DNA of 10,601 nucleotides, taken from contig JALOSD010000101.1 in NCBI GenBank assembly GCA_025458585.1, forward strand, positions 1 to 10,601. The letters run 5' to 3'. This document shows positions 1 through 6,543 of this stretch, piece by piece. The position numbers were made by a program, and so were the translations under genes. Position 1 is the stretch's first letter, and every line of letters begins with the position of its first letter. Below the pieces are notes generated by a model. It was not told the DNA's origin. It ran no database searches and worked only from the letters and a program-made list of their open reading frames with translations. Source of the stretch: Burkholderiaceae bacterium (lineage in GTDB: Bacteria; Pseudomonadota; Gammaproteobacteria; Burkholderiales; Burkholderiaceae_C).

Positions 1-61
1 GGCACCACTTCCGGCCACCTCCGGGCACCTCGCGCCACGAGGCCCCCGGCGCCGACACCAG

Positions 62-667
62 ATGCCGCCGATCCCGCCCGTCACCAAGACGCTGCTGCTG
101 ACCTGCGTCGCGATCTTCTTCGCCGGCATGCTGCTGCCCGGCGTGTTCCGCCCGCTCGAGATGCTGCTCGCGCTGTGGCCGGTGCAAAGCGGCATGTTCT
201 ACCCGTGGCAGGTCGTCACCTACGGCTTCCTGCACGGCGACCTCGGGCACCTGTTCTTCAACATGCTCGGCCTGTGGATGTTCGGCAGCGAGATCGAACG
301 CCTGTGGGGCCAGAAGCGCTACCTGCAGTTCCTGCTCGCGAGCCTGCTCACGGCGGCCGCGGCCCAGTTGCTCGTGACGTTCGTGATGGGCTCGCGGGTG
401 CCCACCGTCGGCGCCTCGGGCGCCCTGTTCGGCCTGCTGATGGCCTTCGGCATGATGTTCCCGAACCGCACGATCGTGCCGCTGATCCCGCCGATCCCGA
501 TGAAGGCGCGCACCTTCGTGATCGTGTTCGGCGCGCTCGAACTGCTGTTCGGCCTGAGCGGGCGCACCGGCATCGCGCACTTCGCGCACCTCGGCGGCAT
601 GCTCGGCGGCTTCCTGATGATCCGCTACTGGCGCGGCCAGCCGCCGTTCGGCGGGCGCCGGCGCTGA
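62..667 (+). CDS. Rhomboid family intramembrane serine protease
   Basis: This 201-residue polytopic membrane protein should cut transmembrane substrates within the bilayer of the inner membrane. The catalytic Ser lies in a GASG motif (residues 117-120, Ser119), and the catalytic His is His176 in the AHLGG motif of the last helix. The second helix carries the family pattern H58-x4-H63-x3-N67, matching the oxyanion-hole region of E. coli GlpG (His145, His150, Asn154). About six hydrophobic segments fit the basic six-helix rhomboid core. There is no extra N-terminal cytoplasmic domain of the GlpG kind. The ATG at 62 puts a short polar N-terminus just before the first helix, as in related proteins, but no clear Shine-Dalgarno sequence precedes it. 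The C-terminus is short and rich in Arg and Gly. The substrate is unknown. The next gene on the same strand begins 110 bp downstream. The family call is secure; the specific role is open. Confidence 0.93.
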   Translation: MPPIPPVTKTLLLTCVAIFFAGMLLPGVFRPLEMLLALWPVQSGMFYPWQVVTYGFLHGDLGHLFFNMLGLWMFGSEIERLWGQKRYLQFLLASLLTAAAAQLLVTFVMGSRVPTVGASGALFGLLMAFGMMFPNRTIVPLIPPIPMKARTFVIVFGALELLFGLSGRTGIAHFAHLGGMLGGFLMIRYWRGQPPFGGRRR

Positions 668-727
668 CCGCGCCGCACGCGCGCCGTATTCCACGACACG
701 CAAAGCCCACGTGCGGCGCAGGGCCGC

Positions 728-758
728 GACGATGCAGCATGCTGTGCGCAGCATCGTC
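728..758 (+). other. Hairpin upstream of the PDZ protease-like gene
   Basis: An 8-bp perfect inverted repeat (GACGATGC at 728-735, GCATCGTC at 751-758) encloses a 15-base loop that contains the palindrome GCATGC. No T-run follows, so it is a poor intrinsic terminator for the rhomboid gene. It ends 8 bases before the GGAGA ribosome binding site (766-770) of the next gene, so it may instead affect translation or mRNA stability. The function is inferred only from position. Confidence 0.4.
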
Positions 759-777
759 TGCCCGTGGAGAAACCGCC

Positions 778-1815
778 ATGTCAACGTTCTCGCGCTGGCG
801 CGCCTGGGGCGCCGCAATTGGCCTGACCCTCGCCGCCGCCGGCGCGGCGGCGGAGCGCACGACCGACGCCGCGCCGCTCGACGTCGAGGCCGTCGCGCGT
901 GCCCTCGAACGCGCGAGCCGCGCCGTCGTCGGCGTCTCGGCGACCGCGATCGACGACGCGCGCTCGATCGCGACGCTGGGCCGCGAACGCGAGGGCTCCG
1001 GGGTCGTGATCGATCGCGACGGGCTCGTGCTGACGATCGGCTATCTCGTGCTCGAGACCGAGCAGGTGCAGCTCGAGATCGAGCCCGAGCGCATCGTGCC
1101 GGCGCGCGTCGTCGCCTTCGACGTCGCCACCGGCTTCGGCCTGCTGCGCCCGCTGGTGCCGCTTCGCGTCGAGCCGGTCGCGCTCGCACGCGCGAACCCG
1201 GACCCCGAGCAGCCGCTCATGGTCGCCAGCGGCGGGCGCGACGCCGTCGTCGGCCTGGCGAAGCTGATGTCGCAGCGACCGTTCTCGGGCAGTTGGGAGT
1301 ACCACGTCGAGCGTGCGCTGTACACCGCGCCGCAGCACCCGAACCACAGCGGCGCCGGCCTGTTCAACCTGCAGGGCGAGCTCGTCGGGATCGGCTCGCT
1401 CGCGGTGGCCGACACGCTGCCCGCCGACGACCCGCGCCAGGTGCCCGGCAACATGTTCGTGCCGGTCGACCTGCTCGCCCCGATCCTCGACGAGCTGCTG
1501 GCGCGCGGCGCGTCGACGGCGAGCCGCCGCGCGTGGCTCGGCGTCAACTGCGTCGAGCGCGACGGGCAGTTGCGCGTCGTGCGCGTCAGCCCCGACAGCC
1601 CGGCCGAGCTTGCCGGCGTCGAACGCGGCGACCGCATCGTCGCAATCGACGGCACGCCAGTGGCGTCGCTCGACGCGCTGTGGAAGACGCTGTGGGCCGG
1701 CGGGCAGCCCGAGCGCGAGGTCACGCTCGAGATCCGGCGCGGCGACGAGACGCGGATGCTGAAGGTGCAGGCGGTCGACCGGATGCAGACCTACAGCCGT
1801 GCACGTGGGGTCTGA
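778..1815 (+). CDS. Secreted trypsin/HtrA-like PDZ protein lacking the catalytic His and Asp
   Basis: This is a 345-residue protein. An N-terminal signal peptide (residues 1-25, ending GAAA) points to the periplasm. Residues 45-240 follow the HtrA/S1C trypsin-like fold: GSGVVIDRDG at 73-82, the Ser region HSGAGLF at 190-196, and the closing strand NMFVPVD at 225-231. A single PDZ domain occupies residues 250-333, with PAELAGVERGDRIVAIDG at 275-292. The HtrA motif TNNHVV reads TIGYLV here (residues 86-91), so Tyr89 replaces the catalytic His. The Asp motif (TDLAVL in HtrA) reads TGFGLL, with Gly119 at the Asp position. Ser191 aligns with the nucleophile, but GNSGGP has become NHSGAG. Classical proteolysis is therefore unlikely, and a chaperone, binding or sensing role is an inference. 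The ATG at 778 has GGAGA at 766-770, 7 bases upstream. Longer upstream starts would read back through the rhomboid gene and lose the signal peptide. Confidence 0.85.
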   Translation: MSTFSRWRAWGAAIGLTLAAAGAAAERTTDAAPLDVEAVARALERASRAVVGVSATAIDDARSIATLGREREGSGVVIDRDGLVLTIGYLVLETEQVQLEIEPERIVPARVVAFDVATGFGLLRPLVPLRVEPVALARANPDPEQPLMVASGGRDAVVGLAKLMSQRPFSGSWEYHVERALYTAPQHPNHSGAGLFNLQGELVGIGSLAVADTLPADDPRQVPGNMFVPVDLLAPILDELLARGASTASRRAWLGVNCVERDGQLRVVRVSPDSPAELAGVERGDRIVAIDGTPVASLDALWKTLWAGGQPEREVTLEIRRGDETRMLKVQAVDRMQTYSRARGV

Positions 1816-1821
1816 GCATCG

Positions 1822-2730
1822 TCATTGGTTCGCTGCGGCCGTCAGCCCCTCAGCCGCCGTCGGGTAACGCAGCCGCAGCCGCAGTTCGCGCTTCAGGCGT
1901 CGGTTGTCGAGCCGGCGCGACTCGCTCATGAAGCTCAGCAGCATCGGCGACAGCTGCGCGCGCGCCTGCTCGCGCGTGATGCGCGGCGGCCGCGGCAGCG
2001 CGAGCAGGTCGGCGGCGAGGTCGAAGTAGTCGCCCATGCGCAACTCGGTGTCGTCGCTCGCGTGGTAGACGCGCTGCGGCGCGCCGCGCGCGAGCGCGGC
2101 AACGCACGCGCGCGCGAGGTCGTCGGCGTGGATGTGGTTGGTGTAGACGTCGTCGTCGGGCGCGAGCACCGGCGTGCCACGCTGCAGGCGCTCGGCGGGA
2201 CTGCCGCCCGGGCGGTCGAGCGCGTAGATGCCCGGCACGCGCAGCACGCACGCCGTCACGCCGCGGCGGCCGAAGCGGCGCACCTGCCACTCGGCGTCGA
2301 CGCGCCGGCGCCCGCGGTCGGTGGCCGGCGCCACTGCCCGCGTCTCGTCGAAGCGGGCACCAGCGCAGTCACCGTAGACGCCGCTCGTGCTCATGTAGAC
2401 GAGCCGCCGCACGCGGCCGCCGCGGGCCAGCGCACGCAGCAGGTTCGCCGTGCGCGGGTCGCCGGGCCCGCTCGACGGCGGCGGCGCCAGATGCAGCACC
2501 GCATCGGCCAGAGCACCGAGCCGCCCGAGCGTGGCCGGCTCGTCGAGGTTGCCGACCAGCGGCACCGCGCCAGCTGCACGAAGCTCGGCGCGGCGCTGCG
2601 GCGACGACGTCAGCGCGAACACGCGCCAGCGCCCGCGCAGCAGTCGCAGCACGCGCAGGCCGACGTCGCCGCAGCCGACGATCAGCAGCGTCGGTCGGCG
2701 CGGGGGGCGGGACAGGCTCGTCGGGACCAA
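1822..2730 (-). CDS. SDR / NAD-dependent epimerase-dehydratase family protein (YeeZ-like)
   Basis: This 302-residue protein (from the chosen start) is an atypical short-chain dehydrogenase. A Rossmann nucleotide-binding motif GCGDVG sits at residues 19-24. The strand YMSTSGVYGD (112-121) matches the SDR Ser region, and NHIHADDLARA (198-208) is a motif of this subgroup. The usual Tyr-x3-Lys pair is absent; the equivalent segment reads TDRGRRRVDAE (137-147). This resembles E. coli YeeZ, where a Gly-Arg-rich segment also replaces it. The substrate is unknown. The start is uncertain: no in-frame ATG lies near the Rossmann motif, so I chose the TTG at 2728-2730, which leaves 13 residues before the first beta strand. 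It lacks a good ribosome binding site. A strong GGAGGAG (minus strand, 2763-2769) lies further upstream, with no in-frame start at normal spacing. The gene ends 6 bp from the convergent PDZ protease-like gene. Confidence 0.8.
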   Translation of the reverse strand: MVPTSLSRPPRRPTLLIVGCGDVGLRVLRLLRGRWRVFALTSSPQRRAELRAAGAVPLVGNLDEPATLGRLGALADAVLHLAPPPSSGPGDPRTANLLRALARGGRVRRLVYMSTSGVYGDCAGARFDETRAVAPATDRGRRRVDAEWQVRRFGRRGVTACVLRVPGIYALDRPGGSPAERLQRGTPVLAPDDDVYTNHIHADDLARACVAALARGAPQRVYHASDDTELRMGDYFDLAADLLALPRPPRITREQARAQLSPMLLSFMSESRRLDNRRLKRELRLRLRYPTAAEGLTAAANQ

Positions 2731-2819
2731 GGGCAGCAGCGTGCGGGCACAATCCCGCTCGACTCCTCCGACCGGGCGGCGCAGTGTAAAGGCCGGCCGC
2801 CCCTCTTCGCGCACTCGCC
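2731..2819. promoter_or_regulatory. Divergent intergenic region with probable back-to-back promoters
   Basis: This 89-bp gap separates the divergent SDR and reductase genes and must hold both starts of transcription unless one gene is leaderless. An AT-richer patch at 2783-2790 (AGTGTAAA) is the only good -10 candidate. Read on the minus strand it gives TACACT for the SDR gene (2783-2788); read on the plus strand it gives TGTAAA for the reductase gene (2785-2790). No convincing -35 box is seen for either. The two candidate sites overlap, so the promoters could compete. This is a visual assignment only. Confidence 0.35.
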
Positions 2820-3860
2820 ATGACCTTCCACGTGACGATCCAGCCGGCCGGCGTCGCCTTCGACGTCGCGCGCGACGAAACCATGCTCGCCGCCGCGATG
2901 CGCGCCGGCGTCGGGCTGCCCTACGGCTGCCGCGACGGCGCCTGCGGCTCGTGCAAGAGCCGCCTCGTCGAGGGGCGCGTGATCCACGGCGCACACCAGC
3001 TCAAGGCCCTGTCGGCGGCCGAGGAGGAAGCGGGCTACATCCTCACCTGCTGCGCGACCCCGACCACCGACTGCGTCGTCGAGGCGCGCAGCGTGCCCGG
3101 CGCTGGCGAGTTCCCGGTGCTGAAGATGCCCGCACGCGTGAGCCGCCTCGAGCGCCCCGCCCCCGACGTCGCGATCCTCACGCTCCAGCTGCCGGCCAAC
3201 GTCGCCTTCAAGTATCACGCCGGCCAGTACCTCGAGTTCATCATGCGCGACGGCGCGCGCCGCAGCTACAGCATGGCCAACGCGCCGCACACGCTGCAGC
3301 AGACGCCGGCCGTCGAGCTGCACATCCGCCACATGCCCGGCGGCAAGTTCACCGACCACGTGTTCGGCGCGATGAAGGAGAAGGACATCCTGCGCGTCGA
3401 GGGCCCGTTCGGCAGCTTCTTCCTGCGCGAGGACAGCGCCAAGCCGATCGTGCTGCTGGCCAGCGGCACCGGCTTCGCACCGATCAAGGCGATCGTCGAG
3501 CACATGACGATGAAGCGCATCGACCGCCCGACGGTGCTGTACTGGGGCTGCCGCACGCGGCGCGACCTCTACCTGAACGACTGGGCGCTGCAGGCGGCCG
3601 CCGCGCTGCCGACCCTGCGCTACGTGCCCGTGCTGTCGGAACCGCGTGCCGAGGACAACTGGCGCGGCCGCACCGGCTTCGTCCACGAGGCCGTGATGGC
3701 GGACCTGCCCGACCTCTCGGGGCATCAGGTCTACGCCTGCGGCGCGCCGGTGATGGTCGACGCCGCGCACCGCGACTTCGTCGAGCGCTGCGGGCTGCCC
3801 GACGACGAGTTCTACGCCGACAGCTTCACCAGCGAGGCGGACAAGCACCCCGCGGCGTAG
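2820..3860 (+). CDS. Ferredoxin-FAD-NAD(P) reductase, CDP-6-deoxy-delta-3,4-glucoseen reductase type
   Basis: This 346-residue soluble electron-transfer protein passes electrons from NAD(P)H through FAD to a 2Fe-2S cluster. The plant-type ferredoxin domain (residues 1-90) has Cys37, Cys42 and Cys45, with the fourth ligand at Cys77 or Cys78. The FAD domain (about 100-200) has R148-S-Y150-S151, the RxYS flavin motif. The NAD(P) domain has GTGFAP at 216-221 and the closing YACGAP (305-310). The N-terminal ferredoxin order is that of AscD/RfbI and of some oxygenase reductases. In Betaproteobacteria such genes are usually named CDP-6-deoxy-delta-3,4-glucoseen reductase. No deoxysugar or oxygenase genes are nearby, so the real partner is unknown. 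The ATG at 2820 begins directly at the first beta strand, but no clear Shine-Dalgarno sequence precedes it. The last six residues and the stop codon lie within a long hairpin (3842-3874). Confidence 0.87.
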   Translation: MTFHVTIQPAGVAFDVARDETMLAAAMRAGVGLPYGCRDGACGSCKSRLVEGRVIHGAHQLKALSAAEEEAGYILTCCATPTTDCVVEARSVPGAGEFPVLKMPARVSRLERPAPDVAILTLQLPANVAFKYHAGQYLEFIMRDGARRSYSMANAPHTLQQTPAVELHIRHMPGGKFTDHVFGAMKEKDILRVEGPFGSFFLREDSAKPIVLLASGTGFAPIKAIVEHMTMKRIDRPTVLYWGCRTRRDLYLNDWALQAAAALPTLRYVPVLSEPRAEDNWRGRTGFVHEAVMADLPDLSGHQVYACGAPVMVDAAHRDFVERCGLPDDEFYADSFTSEADKHPAA

Positions 3861-3874
3861 CCGCGGGGTGCTTG
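3842..3874 (+). terminator. 15-bp perfect hairpin overlapping the reductase stop codon
   Basis: The arms 3842-3856 and 3860-3874 are perfect reverse complements (CAAGCACCCCGCGGC and its mate), with a 3-base loop GTA. The TAG stop codon (3858-3860) spans the loop and the first base of the right arm. The stem is very stable and GC-rich, but no T-run follows. It may end transcription only partly, or protect the 3' end of the mRNA. It is also the first hairpin of the repeat array that follows: ACAAGC leads into it and CGGCGAAGGCTCATGTC follows it, as around the later hairpins. Confidence 0.6.
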
Positions 3875-3881
3875 CGGCGAA

Positions 3882-3999
3882 GGCTCATGTCCGCGAAGCG
3901 GACGTGAGCCGGAGCCACAAGCCCGTTCACGGGCGGCGCAGGCTCATGTCGGCGCAGCCGACGCGAGCCGAAGCCACAAGCCCGTCGACGGGCGCGTCC
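3882..3999. repeat. Two 59-bp direct repeats, each with two hairpins
   Basis: Unit 1 (3882-3940) and unit 2 (3941-3999) match at 46 of their first 53 bases. Each holds a long hairpin B followed by a short hairpin A. Hairpin B of unit 1 pairs 3882-3894 with 3898-3910 around loop GAA; in unit 2 it pairs 3941-3953 with 3957-3969 around loop GCA. Hairpin A of unit 1 is GCCCGT/ACGGGC (3921-3934); in unit 2 it is the perfect palindrome GCCCGTCGACGGGC (3980-3993). Two of the seven differences (unit positions 11 and 19) pair with each other and swap C-G for G-C, so the stem is kept. Unit 2 has one A-C mismatch where unit 1 has an A-T pair, and both have a T-G wobble. The position between two convergent 3' ends suits a REP-like or bidirectional terminator element. 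The family is not one I can name. Confidence 0.7.
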
Positions 4000-4001
4000 C
4001 G

Positions 4002-4712
4002 TCACTCGCCCAGATACGCCGCCCGCACCCGCGGATCCGCGAGCAGCGCCTTGGCCTCGCCGCTCATCGTGACCTCGCCCGAGTCCATCACGTAACCGCG
4101 GTCGGCGAGCTGCAGCGCGCGGCTCGCGTTCTGCTCGACGAGCAGGATCGTCGTGCCCTGCACGTGGATGTCGGCGACGACCTCGAAGATCTTGTCGACC
4201 ATGATCGGCGACAGGCCCATCGACGGCTCGTCCATCAGCAGCACCTTCGGCCGCGCCATCAGCGCACGGCCCATCGCGAGCATCTGCTGCTCGCCGCCGC
4301 TCATCGTGCCTGCGAGCTGGTTGCGGCGTTCCTTCAGGCGCGGAAAGATCGCGAACACCTTGTCGATGTCGGCGTCGATCTCGCCGTCGTTGCGCACGAA
4401 GGCGCCCATCTGCAGGTTCTCGGTGATCGTCATGCGCGTGAACGTGCCCCGCCCTTCAGGCACCATCACGAGTCCCTGCCTGACGAGGTCCCACGCGCCC
4501 TGACCGCGGATGCTGCGGCCGAGGTACTCGATGTCGCCGGCGGCCACCGGCTGCGTGCCGGTGATCGCCTTCAGCGTCGTCGTCTTGCCGGCGCCGTTGG
4601 CGCCGATCAGGCTCACGAGCTCGCCCTGACGCACCTCGAAGTCGATGCCCTTGACGGCCTGGATGCCGCCGTAGGCCACCTTCAGGCCCGCCACCTTCAA
4701 CATCGTCGTCAT
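4002..4712 (-). CDS. livF: Branched-chain amino acid ABC importer, ATPase LivF
   Basis: This 236-residue cytoplasmic ATPase is one of the two nucleotide-binding subunits of a HAAT-family importer. Walker A is GANGAGKT (37-44), the signature is MSGGEQQ (137-143), and Walker B is VLLMDEP (157-163) with Glu162 as catalytic base. Gln194 in LLVEQNA stands where many ABC ATPases have the switch His, which is normal for LivF. The full length and the C-terminal YLGE are typical. The ATG at 4712 is preceded by GAAGG at suitable distance; a second ATG at 4703 is possible. The gap to livG is 10 bp, so the two are surely cotranscribed and probably translationally coupled. It is the last gene of the operon, and the hairpin array (3842-3999) lies just beyond its stop. 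The substrate could be leucine, isoleucine, valine or another amide or amino acid, because this family is broad. Confidence 0.95.
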   Translation of the reverse strand: MTTMLKVAGLKVAYGGIQAVKGIDFEVRQGELVSLIGANGAGKTTTLKAITGTQPVAAGDIEYLGRSIRGQGAWDLVRQGLVMVPEGRGTFTRMTITENLQMGAFVRNDGEIDADIDKVFAIFPRLKERRNQLAGTMSGGEQQMLAMGRALMARPKVLLMDEPSMGLSPIMVDKIFEVVADIHVQGTTILLVEQNASRALQLADRGYVMDSGEVTMSGEAKALLADPRVRAAYLGE

Positions 4713-4722
4713 CGCGCCGCCT

Positions 4723-5493
4723 TCAGTGATGCCCGGCGCCGAGGTAGGCCTCGATCACCTTCTCGTTGCGCTGGACGTCGGCCGGCGTGCCTTCGGCGAT
4801 CTGCTTGCCGTAGTCGAGCACGGTCACGCGGTCGCACAGCCCCATCACCAGCTTCACGTCGTGCTCGATCAGCAGGATCGTGCGCCCGTCCTTGCGGATG
4901 CGGTCGATCAGCTCGCGCAGCACGACCTTCTCGGTCGCGTTCATGCCAGCGGCCGGCTCGTCGAGCGCGATCAGCTTCGGGTCGGTCGCGAGCGCGCGCG
5001 CGATCTCGAGGCGGCGCTGGTCGCCGTAGCTCAGCGTGCGGGCGCGGAAGTCGGCGTAGCGGCCGATGCCGACGTAGTCGAGCAGCTCGCGCGCGCGCTC
5101 GGCGATCGCGCGCTCCTCGTCCTTGAAGCGCGCGGTGCGGAAGATCGCGCCGACGACGCCCGTACCGGTGCGCACGTGGCGCCCGACCATCACGTTCTCG
5201 AGCGCCGTCATCTCGGCGAACAGGCGGATGTTCTGGAACGTGCGCGCAATGCCGGCTTTGGCGACCTCGTGCACCGCGGTCGGCTGGTACGGCTCGCCGC
5301 CGAGCTTGAACGTGCCGCTGTCGGGCGTGTACAGGCCCGTCAGCACGTTGAAAAACGTCGTCTTGCCGGCGCCATTGGGCCCGATCAGGCCGTAGACCTG
5401 GCCGGGCTCGATGCGGATGCCGACGTCCGACAGCGCCTGCAGGCCGCCGAAGCGCTTGGACACGCCACTGACCTCGAGTACCGGGGCGTTCAT
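4723..5493 (-). CDS. livG: Branched-chain amino acid ABC importer, ATPase LivG
   Basis: This 256-residue cytoplasmic ATPase partners with LivF. Walker A is GPNGAGKT (38-45), the Q-loop is TFQNIR with Gln87, and the signature is LSYGDQRR (154-161). Walker B is LIALDEP (174-180) with Glu179, and the switch His is His211 in LLIEHD. The stretch PAAGMN after Walker B and the VIEAYLG near the C-terminus are characteristic of LivG. All catalytic motifs are present. The ATG at 5491-5493 lies 10 bp after the livM stop at 5504-5506, with livF 10 bp downstream, giving a compact operon. If livM is truly broken, the complex that LivG powers would lack one permease half. Confidence 0.95.
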   Translation of the reverse strand: MNAPVLEVSGVSKRFGGLQALSDVGIRIEPGQVYGLIGPNGAGKTTFFNVLTGLYTPDSGTFKLGGEPYQPTAVHEVAKAGIARTFQNIRLFAEMTALENVMVGRHVRTGTGVVGAIFRTARFKDEERAIAERARELLDYVGIGRYADFRARTLSYGDQRRLEIARALATDPKLIALDEPAAGMNATEKVVLRELIDRIRKDGRTILLIEHDVKLVMGLCDRVTVLDYGKQIAEGTPADVQRNEKVIEAYLGAGHH

Positions 5494-5503
5494 CGCGCGG
5501 CCC

Positions 5504-6530
5504 TCACTTGGCCACCGGCGTCGGCGCCGCCTTGCCGTGTTCGCGCGGCGGCCACAGGCCGCGAGGGCGCAGCAGCATGATTCCGATCATCGCCAGCGCG
5601 ATCAGCAGCTGGCGCAGGATCGCCGGGTCGATGCGCCCGCCGGTCAGGTTCTGCAGGTCGATCGCCGTCGACACGTAGCGCAGCACCTCGGGCATCGCGG
5701 CGAGCAGCACGGCGCCGAGGATCACGCCGGGGATGTGGCCCATGCCGCCAAGCACGACCATCGCGACGATCATGATCGACTCCATGAGGCTGAACGACTC
5801 GGGCGAGACGAAGCCCTGGAACGCGGCGAACATCGCGCCGGCCACGCCGCCGAAGGTGGCGCCCATCGCGAACGCGAGCAGCTTCATGTTGCGCACGTTG
5901 ATGCCCATCGCCTTGGCGGCGATCTCGTCCTCGCGGATCGCCATCCACGCCCGGCCGATGCGCGACAGCTCGAGGCGGTGGCAGATCACGACGCTGACGA
6001 CGACGAGCAGCAGGAACAGCCAGTAGTACAGCGTCACCGAGGGGATGCGGAAGTCGCCGATGTCCAGCGGCCGGCCGAAGCTGAAGCCGAACAGCGTCAT
6101 CGGGTCGATGCGGTCGAGGCCGCGCGGGCCGTTCGTGATGTTGACCGGGTGCTCGAGGTTGTTCATGAACACGCGGATGATCTCGCCGAAGCCGAGCGTG
6201 ACGATCGCGGAACGCCGCCAGCGGCACCACGATCCAGATCGGCGTGTGCAGCCCGTTGGGGAACGTCGCGGCGATCCAGGCGAAGTTCTCGAACAGGTGC
6301 GGCGACGCCATCAGCGCGAACATGTACGCGCCGACCGCGTAGAACGCGACGAAGCCGAGATCGAGCAGGCCGGCGTAGCCGACGACGATGTTCAGCCCGA
6401 GCGCGAGCAGCACGTACAGCAGCGCGAGCGCCATGATGCGCACCCAGCCGGCGCCGAACTGCTGCGCGATCAGCGGCAGCACGATCAGCGCCGCCGCGGC
6501 GACGAAGAACAGAATCAGCTTGGACTTCAC
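5504..6530 (-). pseudogene. livM: Branched-chain amino acid permease livM, frameshifted with internal deletion
   Basis: LivM is one of the two permease subunits of the importer. Translation from the GTG at 6528-6530 (GGAGGG 5 bases upstream) gives 107 residues of typical LivM, including LGLNIVVGYAGLLDLGF (44-60), up to VVPLAAF. After 6210 this frame becomes Arg-rich nonsense. Typical LivM resumes in another frame from 6208 as AIVTLGFGEIIRVFMNNL and runs 234 codons to a TGA at 5504-5506. That part includes GRAWMAIREDE and a C-terminus ending in LLRPRGLWPP. LivM proteins usually have a conserved stretch like GAPTLRLRGDYL just before AIVTLGFG, and it is absent. The event is therefore a deletion of roughly 18-28 codons whose length is 2 modulo 3, not a single-base slip. 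An assembly error in this GC-rich stretch is possible. The other operon members look intact. Confidence 0.85.
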
Positions 6531-6543
6531 GCCACCCTCCCCG

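Noticed and set aside
28..42. A small inverted repeat CCTCG/CGAGG before the rhomboid gene
   Set aside because: Five base pairs around a 5-base loop is expected by chance in DNA this rich in GC.
2450..3907. A 485-codon open frame on the plus strand across the SDR and reductase genes
   Set aside because: It is an Arg/Ala/Pro-rich shadow of two well-supported genes in other frames, caused by the high GC content.
3882..3999. The repeat array as a CRISPR
   Set aside because: There are only two units, the repeats are contiguous with no unique spacers, and no cas genes are near.
3868..4095. A 75-codon plus-strand frame across the hairpin array
   Set aside because: It reads through the inverted repeats and into antisense livF, with no ribosome binding site and no family resemblance.
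5490..6210. The frameshifted continuation of livM as a genuine alternative C-terminus
   Set aside because: It is Arg/His/Pro-rich with no membrane segments, while the other frame encodes clear LivM helices. The ATGA overlap with livG is most likely chance.
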